Below, piece after piece: positions 56,952-64,000 of a stretch of 64,000 nt of DNA. Position 1 is the first letter of the stretch; each line of letters begins with the position of its first letter. This DNA is from Francisella frigiditurris. GTDB lineage: Bacteria; Pseudomonadota; Gammaproteobacteria; Francisellales; Francisellaceae. The position numbers were made by a program, and so were the translations under genes. The stretch covers positions 1-64,000 of the forward strand of contig NZ_CP009654.1 in NCBI RefSeq assembly GCF_001880225.1, given 5' to 3'. Below the pieces are notes generated by a model. That model was not told the origin of the DNA. It made no database searches and saw nothing but the letters and a program-made list of their open reading frames with translations.

Positions 56952-58908
<1,957 letters not shown>

Positions 58909-59105
58909 AACAATATTACTCCTCTGTAATTATTTATATTTAAAGTTTTTTGAATCTTATATAAAGCTCAAACTACACCTGAGTTTTTCTGCTTTACACT
59001 TTACAATATTGAGACATAAAAACATTTTTCAAGAAAAAATTAGAAAAGTAACACAAATATTTTTGCTACAATATTTATTTAGAAACATTAACATAGCTAG
59101 TTTAG

Positions 59106-59396
59106 ATGAAAGAAATAGAACAAAATGCAAAACAAGCTTCTGATATGTTAAAAGCTATTTCTCATGAAGATCGTTTAAAAATACTCTGCTTATTGAATCA
59201 AAAGGAAATGTCTGTAAGTGAACTTTTAGAGCACTCAAACCTTAGTCAATCAGCATTTTCTCAACATTTAAAGGTTTTAAGAGATAAGAAATTAGTAAAA
59301 ACTAGAAAAGAATCGCAAACTGTTTTTTATAGTATAAAAGATCCTTCAGTAAATAAGATACTACAAACTTTATATGAAATATATTGTGGCAATTAA
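59106..59396 (+). CDS. ArsR-family repressor, BigR/SqrR-like (copy 1)
   Basis: A 96-aa winged-helix repressor. Seen: the ArsR core ISHEDRLKILCLLNQKEMSVSELL, recognition helix NLSQSAFSQHLKVLRDKKLV, wing TRKESQTVFYSIKD and a C-terminal YEIYCGN. Cys28 in helix 2 and Cys94 near the end match in place the redox pair by which BigR/SqrR/YgaV sense persulfide; there is no CxC metal site. It is about 80% identical by eye to the copy 154 nt downstream. Neighbouring rhodaneses support a sulfide/persulfide response. Confidence 0.82.
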   Translation: MKEIEQNAKQASDMLKAISHEDRLKILCLLNQKEMSVSELLEHSNLSQSAFSQHLKVLRDKKLVKTRKESQTVFYSIKDPSVNKILQTLYEIYCGN

Positions 59397-59493
59397 TTTT
59401 TCTTTAAACCTAATATAAATAATAGAAATTACTGCTAAATATTATAACTATTGGATTTTTAATAGCTTTTTTATAAAAAAGTGATTAAATTCG

Positions 59494-59522
59494 TATACTT
59501 TATATTAGTATATGCTAATATA
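59494..59522 (+). promoter_or_regulatory. Probable operator/promoter of the second arsR gene
   Basis: TATACT (59494-59499) is a good -10; TTATAA (59471-59476) 17 nt upstream is a weak -35. Overlapping the expected start site is the inverted repeat TATATTAG (59501-59508) / CTAATATA (59515-59522) with a 6-nt centre. BigR-type repressors bind AT-rich dyads of this sort over the -10 region, so it is the natural autoregulatory operator. Confidence 0.6.
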
Positions 59523-59550
59523 TATAAAACTAATTTAGCTTTTTATAAAT

Positions 59551-59853
59551 ATGAAAGAAATTGGAGAACATGCAAAGTCAGCTTCTGAAATGCTCAAAGC
59601 TATTTCTCATGAAGATAGATTAATAATACTTTGCTTACTAAATCAAAAAGAAATGACTGTAGGAGAATTGCTTGAGCACACTAACCTTAGTCAATCAGCA
59701 TTTTCTCAACACTTAAAAGTACTAAGAGAAAAAAGCTTAGTTAAAACCAGGAAGCAATCTCAGACTGTTTATTACAGCATAAAAAATCATGATGTTAATA
59801 GAATATTAGAAAGCATATATCAAATTTATTGTAAACAAGGAGAAGCAAGATGA
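59551..59853 (+). CDS. ArsR-family repressor, BigR/SqrR-like (copy 2)
   Basis: A 100-aa near-duplicate of the preceding repressor with the same two cysteines (Cys28, Cys94), the same recognition helix, and changes mainly in the dimer helices and a four-residue longer tail. It overlaps the first rhodanese gene by 4 nt (ATGA), so this copy is the one translationally coupled to the sulfur genes. An inverted repeat overlaps its promoter. It probably represses its own operon until the Cys pair is bridged by persulfide. Confidence 0.84.
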   Translation: MKEIGEHAKSASEMLKAISHEDRLIILCLLNQKEMTVGELLEHTNLSQSAFSQHLKVLREKSLVKTRKQSQTVYYSIKNHDVNRILESIYQIYCKQGEAR

Positions 59854-60344
59854 TTAAAACAATTTCAGCAACAAAACTTGCAAAAAGATTAAAAAAAGAA
59901 CCAATAAGAATAATAGATATCCGCAGTGAAGGTGAATTTAGTGGGGAACACATTAAAGGAGCTGAGAACATTCCAGCAACTAAAATAGGTAGTGAGTTAA
60001 AATACACTAAAGATGATATCTTGGTATTTAGCTGTCTTTCTGGAATGAGAACCAGAAATGCTTCAAGCTTATTTGAAAAATTAGATGCTAAAGAAATACT
60101 TATTTTAGATGGTGGCCTTAATGCTTGGAAAAGCACAAGACTAGAAACTGTTAAAGATGAGCAGGCTATACTAATGAGAAAGATTCAAATAGCCATTTTC
60201 ATGATAATTGTAATCGGCTTTTTTATGGCTTTTTCAATGAATAAATATTTCCTACTTTTAAGCATATTTGGTGGAGCTGGACTGTTTATATTAAATAACC
60301 TAGTAAAACGTAATATTAAAATACCTTTCCTACAAACAAAATAA
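59850..60344 (+). CDS. Rhodanese-DUF2892 membrane protein (copy 1)
   Basis: A 164-aa fusion of a single rhodanese domain (residues 1-95) to a two-helix membrane hairpin (about 108-150). Seen: IRIIDIRSEGEFSGEHIKGAENIP, then the active-site loop FSCLSGMRT with the sulfur-carrying Cys near residue 65, and GGLNAWK. The hairpin is DUF2892-like. Rhodaneses move sulfane sulfur; a membrane-anchored one next to persulfide-sensing repressors likely handles sulfide or polysulfide. AAGGAG precedes the ATG. Confidence 0.85.
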   Translation: MIKTISATKLAKRLKKEPIRIIDIRSEGEFSGEHIKGAENIPATKIGSELKYTKDDILVFSCLSGMRTRNASSLFEKLDAKEILILDGGLNAWKSTRLETVKDEQAILMRKIQIAIFMIIVIGFFMAFSMNKYFLLLSIFGGAGLFILNNLVKRNIKIPFLQTK

Positions 60345-60359
60345 TATATGGAGAATAAA

Positions 60360-60878
60360 ATGATTGAAACAATATCTGCAACTGCACTAAATAAAAGACT
60401 ACAAAATGAAAAAATAAGAATTATTGATATCCGTAGTGAAGATGAATTTAAAAGAGAACATATTGAAGGTGCTCAAAATATCCCTGCTGAACATGTTGAT
60501 GATGAGTTTTGTTATACAAATGATGATATTTTAGTTTTTAGCTGTATGTCTGGAGTAAGAACTCAAAACTGTTCTGCAAAATTCAAAAGAATGCATGCTA
60601 AAGAAGTACTAATCTTAGAAGGTGGATTAAATGCTTGGAAAAGGGAGGGACTAAAAACAAAAAAGAATGAAAAGGCTCCTCTGCCTATAATGAGACAAGT
60701 ACAGATTATCGTAGGATCGATTATAATTCTAGGAGTTATCCTATCCTACACAGTTCACCATCACTTTATAATTTTAAGTGCTTTTTTTGGAGCTGGTTTA
60801 TTATTTGCTGGTGTAACAGGGACTTGTGCTTTGGCAAAAGTACTTATGTACCTACCATATAATAAGAATTCAAAGTAA
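60360..60878 (+). CDS. Rhodanese-DUF2892 membrane protein (copy 2)
   Basis: A 172-aa paralogue of the preceding gene: MIETISATALNKRL start, DIRSEDEFKREHIEGAQNIPAEH, active loop FSCMSGVRT, GGLNAWKREG, then a hairpin ending in VTGTCALAKVLMYLPYNK, a tail the first copy lacks and closer to standard DUF2892. ATG 60360 has GGAG just upstream and aligns with copy 1, so it is preferred over ATG 60348. 15 nt separate the copies. Confidence 0.85.
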   Translation: MIETISATALNKRLQNEKIRIIDIRSEDEFKREHIEGAQNIPAEHVDDEFCYTNDDILVFSCMSGVRTQNCSAKFKRMHAKEVLILEGGLNAWKREGLKTKKNEKAPLPIMRQVQIIVGSIIILGVILSYTVHHHFIILSAFFGAGLLFAGVTGTCALAKVLMYLPYNKNSK

Positions 60879-60891
60879 GTATGAAACTACC

Positions 60892-61170
60892 ATGTCAAAA
60901 AAATACTTAATTATAAGAGGTATCGTTGGAGGTGCTACAACTGCAGTAAGACTTAGAAGATTAGATGAATACACTGAAATAATAATGTTTGAAAAAGGTC
61001 CTCATGTATCTTTCTCAAATTGTGGTTTATCCTATCATTTGGGTGGTCATATTGAGCCTGCAGAAAAGCTTATCTTAATGACACCTGAAAAATTTGATAA
61101 ACAATTTAATATTGATGCTCATACAAACTCAGAAGTTTTAAGCATAGATAAAGAAAACTTTTCTATGTAA
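60892..61170 (+). pseudogene. Truncated CoA-disulfide-reductase-like flavoprotein
   Basis: Only about 92 residues of what is normally a protein of 450-560 aa. Seen: an FAD start corrupted to LIIRGIVGGATTAVRLRRLDE (the first Gly of GGxAGG is Arg, the Ala is Val), then the family marks FEKGPHVSFSNCGLSYHLGG with the redox Cys of the CoA-disulfide reductase/Npsr family, and ending at a TAA after NFSM. The remaining FAD, NAD and dimer domains are absent, and an unrelated gene ends 7 nt later on the other strand. Not expected to work. Confidence 0.85.
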
Positions 61171-61176
61171 ATCTGA

Positions 61177-62253
61177 CTATTTATTAATACGATACAATTT
61201 TCTATGTTGTTTTCCACTACTTTTTACTTTATCTAACATTTCTCTAATATGCTGTGCAGAGAAAGTCTCATCTTCTATCTCTTTTTTATATTCTCTATTG
61301 TGATGATCTCTTATCCTTAATTTTTCTTTTGCTCGGCTTACTTCTCGACTTAGACTCTCTTTCGCTCTACTTATTTCTTTACGCTTTTCTTCTACTTCAA
61401 TTTGGCTATTATTAACATACTTATACTGACTATGTGTAGACTTTTTATTTGCCAGTAAATAATTATAGTTATTTGATGCTTTATTGAATGACTCATCTAT
61501 ACTACTATCTAACTTATTTTGTCTCATCTGAATAAAAGAATATTTAGAATATTTAGGTGCACTTAAAGATGGACGAAAGCTTTGAGATTTATTTTCCTTA
61601 TAAAGCTCTTCATACTCGCTAAGTGCTAATATTTCACTATTATATACTTTTTCATAAGCTACTTCTGATGGCATATATATTTTCATGCATGTTGTATATT
61701 CTGTATATAAAGACTTTTCTTCAAAGAATTCTTTGGGAGTTCTATACTGCCCCCATGTATGTATATGTTCACCATCAAAAAATACGCAATGTTCCCTATG
61801 CTGGAATGTAGTACCACTAGATTTTAAATTTATAATCATAGGAATACCTTTTTCAAAAAGGCTATTACCATAGATATCTATCTTCTTACTATTACTATGA
61901 AAATTCTTGATCACTACTCCATCTATTGTACGAAGTAACATTGCTTGATCATTTGGATATATAGCTATCTTAAAATTTTTTTTGGAAGTAAAATTTTCAA
62001 TAACATCAAAAATATTTCTTAGTGGCTTAGTATCTTCGTAAAGATCTGTTAACCTTAAGCCAAAAGAATGAAATATTTTCAAATATCTTCTGATAATATC
62101 ATCATTATCAAAATCAGTAATATTCGTCTGATTAGTCAAATATAAATATGCATGTATTAATGCTATTACTGTGCATGTTCTTCCTCTTCCTTGTTGTATA
62201 TTACTGTAACTTGGCATAAAACTTACTAAACTATCAACAGCTATAAAACCCAT
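61177..62253 (-). CDS. Unknown protein, possible papain-like fold with charged C-terminal arm
   Basis: I do not recognise this 358-aa protein. Seen: Gln21 and Cys27 in IQQGRGRTCTVIALIHAYL, the same Gln-x5-Cys spacing and following helix as papain-type peptidases, and later His155 in QHREHCVFFDGEHIHTWGQ, a hydrophobic strand after a His as in those folds. The third catalytic residue is unclear. Residues about 205-358 are Lys/Glu/Ser/Arg-rich, with probable coiled coil at 270-345. No signal peptide or membrane segment. No Shine-Dalgarno is evident at the ATG. Divergent from the secreted 474-aa gene. Proteolysis is inferred, not shown. Confidence 0.55.
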   Translation of the reverse strand: MGFIAVDSLVSFMPSYSNIQQGRGRTCTVIALIHAYLYLTNQTNITDFDNDDIIRRYLKIFHSFGLRLTDLYEDTKPLRNIFDVIENFTSKKNFKIAIYPNDQAMLLRTIDGVVIKNFHSNSKKIDIYGNSLFEKGIPMIINLKSSGTTFQHREHCVFFDGEHIHTWGQYRTPKEFFEEKSLYTEYTTCMKIYMPSEVAYEKVYNSEILALSEYEELYKENKSQSFRPSLSAPKYSKYSFIQMRQNKLDSSIDESFNKASNNYNYLLANKKSTHSQYKYVNNSQIEVEEKRKEISRAKESLSREVSRAKEKLRIRDHHNREYKKEIEDETFSAQHIREMLDKVKSSGKQHRKLYRINK

Positions 62254-62413
62254 TCTAAGTAAAAAAATATATTATTTCATTAGATATTAGTATTTTAGTA
62301 AAATAGCTTCATAAAACTTTTTCTATTTACGCTAATCAGATGCTTATTAATCTATATTTTAGTATACTTCTTAATCATCTTTGACTTATAGAAATAAAAA
62401 ATCAAGACTATAG

Positions 62414-63838
62414 ATGACTTCAAAAATTAAACTCTTATTTTCATGTACCTTATTGCTAATTAGTAATTCTTCTTTTTCTTTAATTGGTAAACTCAGTGAA
62501 AATAATGGAAAGATATTCTTTACAGAAGGAGAAAATACTTATCAAACAACCTCTTCCGATATAGTTATTAGTGAAATTCAAACTCTCATTCCTTTTGGTA
62601 CTTACGTAAAATTAGACTCTTACATTAAAGATGAAGATAAACGCATAATAGAAGTAAGTGAAACTCCTATTATTATTAGCGGAAATATTGAAACAAGTGG
62701 AAAACTCATAAAAGATGGACAAAAACTTTTCTTAGATAATGGCAAAACTAAACAGCTCGTTAAATTTGCTAAGGCTATTAATTTTAGAGGCAACCATTTT
62801 GATGAAAAATCCATCAATTTTTATATTAATAAAAATGTGAATGTAATTGGCATTTATAAAAATAAAATATTTGAAATTACTGCAATAGTCCAAAAAGGTC
62901 TATATGATGACATAAATACTAAATTTCCTATTGATCCAAAATATAAAGATAGTCTTAAAGATGATCCTTTTAACTTTATATTAGAAGAGCTTCCTAAAAA
63001 CCAAATAACCCAACAAATAAACTCATTTAAAACAACTATACTTAATAAGCAACAGATAAAAACTGGAGACCATGTTTTAGTAATTTCTTTAGCTGGTAGG
63101 AGTGGCGACGACTTTAATGGTGTTGGTGGTCATTTTGCTATAGGAACAGGAGTTATTGATAATAATAAAATAAAAGATCTTAAAATATTTAACTTTTATA
63201 CTAAAAATAATGGGAAAGGGATTATTCCTGGGAGCCTTACATATCAAGATTATTATGGTGGATTATCTACAGGACAAAGCAACTACAGACCAATATATAC
63301 TATTATCATATACAATGTAGATGAAGAAAAACTAAAAAAAGCAAGTGAGGAAATTCAAAAATCTTTATCTTATATGCGCGAATATAATGATGATGGCGGC
63401 TTAACAAATGACTGTGTAAACTCTTCTCTAGATGCCTTATACTCAGCAAATATTGCTGAAGACGATAGTATTTTCAGTATAAGCAAAATCTATAATGGAA
63501 CTAGTCAACCATACGATAAAAGTAAGTATTCTGCTATAAATTATATAATTTATTATCTATTTCACTCAAATGCCGACTTTATACCAAGAGCAGCCTTCAT
63601 ATCTATGTTAGAAAGATTAGAAAATTATGATATTTATAGAGCTGATTTCATATTTCAGCAACAAACCCCTTCTGGCAGACCAGAGGGTGGCATTCCCATA
63701 AAAGATGGTCTAGACTATATATGGGCTGCTCATATGGAGCAAGAGAGAGTCAACAGTGCAAAAGAAAATAATTTAACTGGGAATGCTCAATACCAAGTCC
63801 CATGGGTTGCTTCTGAATTACAGAATGCTGACTTCTAG
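62414..63838 (+). CDS. Secreted protein with possible permuted NlpC/P60-LRAT-like domain
   Basis: A 474-aa protein I do not recognise. Seen: signal peptide (hydrophobic residues 7-22, cleavage likely after SFS), an N-terminal 160-residue beta-rich part, then from about residue 215 a KTGDHVLVISLAG strand, His240 in GVGGHFAIGTGVI, and Cys334 in GGLTNDCVNSSLDALY. His before Cys, with a strand-loop after the His and a helix starting at the Cys, is the order of circularly permuted NlpC/P60 proteins (LRAT-like, YaeF/YiiX). The C-terminal 100 residues are helical and polar. Enzymatic role is inferred. The 160-nt region before it is shared with the divergent gene. Confidence 0.55.
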   Translation: MTSKIKLLFSCTLLLISNSSFSLIGKLSENNGKIFFTEGENTYQTTSSDIVISEIQTLIPFGTYVKLDSYIKDEDKRIIEVSETPIIISGNIETSGKLIKDGQKLFLDNGKTKQLVKFAKAINFRGNHFDEKSINFYINKNVNVIGIYKNKIFEITAIVQKGLYDDINTKFPIDPKYKDSLKDDPFNFILEELPKNQITQQINSFKTTILNKQQIKTGDHVLVISLAGRSGDDFNGVGGHFAIGTGVIDNNKIKDLKIFNFYTKNNGKGIIPGSLTYQDYYGGLSTGQSNYRPIYTIIIYNVDEEKLKKASEEIQKSLSYMREYNDDGGLTNDCVNSSLDALYSANIAEDDSIFSISKIYNGTSQPYDKSKYSAINYIIYYLFHSNADFIPRAAFISMLERLENYDIYRADFIFQQQTPSGRPEGGIPIKDGLDYIWAAHMEQERVNSAKENNLTGNAQYQVPWVASELQNADF

Positions 63839-63906
63839 CTTTTAGAACTTGTATAAAAAATACAGTATAATCAAATCATATAAAACTTTATCAAAGGTAT
63901 TATTCT

Positions 63907-64000
63907 ATGCGTAAATACACTTTTGCTCTATTATTAATAATTTTATCTGCTAATGCTTTTGCTAATAAAGGCTCAGTAAATAAAGTAGAAATTTATAATA
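63907..64000 (+). CDS. Secreted protein, 5' end only
   Basis: An ATG at 63907 opens a frame that runs off the window. Seen: MRKYTFALLLIILSANAFA, a good Sec signal peptide, then NKGSVNKVEIYN. A TATAAT hexamer lies about 40 nt upstream and AAAGGT just before the start. It is 68 nt after the 474-aa secreted gene on the same strand and may belong with it. No function can be given from 31 residues. Confidence 0.6.
   Translation, partial: MRKYTFALLLIILSANAFANKGSVNKVEIYN

Noticed and set aside
58909-59105. Sigma-32 heat-shock promoter or CIRCE element before groES
   Set aside because: No CTTGAA with a CCCCAT-like -10 and no CIRCE inverted repeat were seen; the gap is simply AT-rich.

Overview
The window looks like a chromosomal segment of a Francisella-lineage gammaproteobacterium. 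It is AT-rich and densely coding. It carries markers I recognise from that genus: a Tul4-type lipoprotein locus (lpnA, a coiled-coil lipoprotein, lpnB) followed by a PglA-like O-oligosaccharyltransferase and two type IV pilins; a tandem FupA/FupB-type outer-membrane pair beside maeA; an LpxE-type PAP2 phosphatase in front of folD and the purine genes; and a purC-purD fusion. Two broken acetyltransferase genes and a truncated flavoprotein gene show some genome decay. I cannot fix the species; a non-tularensis member of the genus is a guess. I saw no tRNA, rRNA, CRISPR array, insertion sequence or prophage.

Layout. 0.1-7.7 kb: yciB, a small membrane protein, glk, the ubiquinone genes ubiE-ubiJ-ubiB, a HIT protein, comF divergent from a degenerate BioC-like protein, and an acidic secreted protein. 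7.8-17 kb: a STAS protein, then a minus-strand series maeA, fupA-like, fupB-like, der, murA, murB. 17-25 kb: ribF, ndh, ileS-lspA, a lipoprotein, a HAAAP permease, rlmE. 25.2-28.8 kb: a GNAT pseudogene and a compact minus-strand set parA-parB-amidotransferase-GDSL esterase. 29-39 kb: topA, lpxE-like, folD, purM, purCD, purN, purE, purK, queH. 39-42.6 kb: a second GNAT pseudogene, yraN, an M3 oligopeptidase and an Mth938-type protein. 42.7-46.8 kb: the lipoprotein, glycosylation and pilin block. 46.8-58.9 kb: recN, an aminotransferase, gdhA, a BASS transporter, an HI0933-type flavoprotein, a small HTH protein, a DUF2062 protein, an SDR, an APC permease and groESL.

59.1-61.2 kb is a sulfur-stress module: two near-duplicate ArsR repressors that keep the two cysteines of BigR/SqrR persulfide sensors, two near-duplicate rhodanese-membrane proteins, and the truncated start of a CoA-disulfide-reductase-like gene. 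An inverted repeat overlaps the probable promoter of the second repressor.

61.2-64 kb is the least explained part. A 358-aa protein has a papain-like Gln-x5-Cys start, a later His and a charged, probably coiled-coil tail. It is divergent from a 474-aa secreted protein with a His-then-Cys order like that of circularly permuted NlpC/P60-LRAT hydrolases. A third secreted protein runs off the window. This block abuts the truncated flavoprotein gene and is the best candidate here for undescribed biology.
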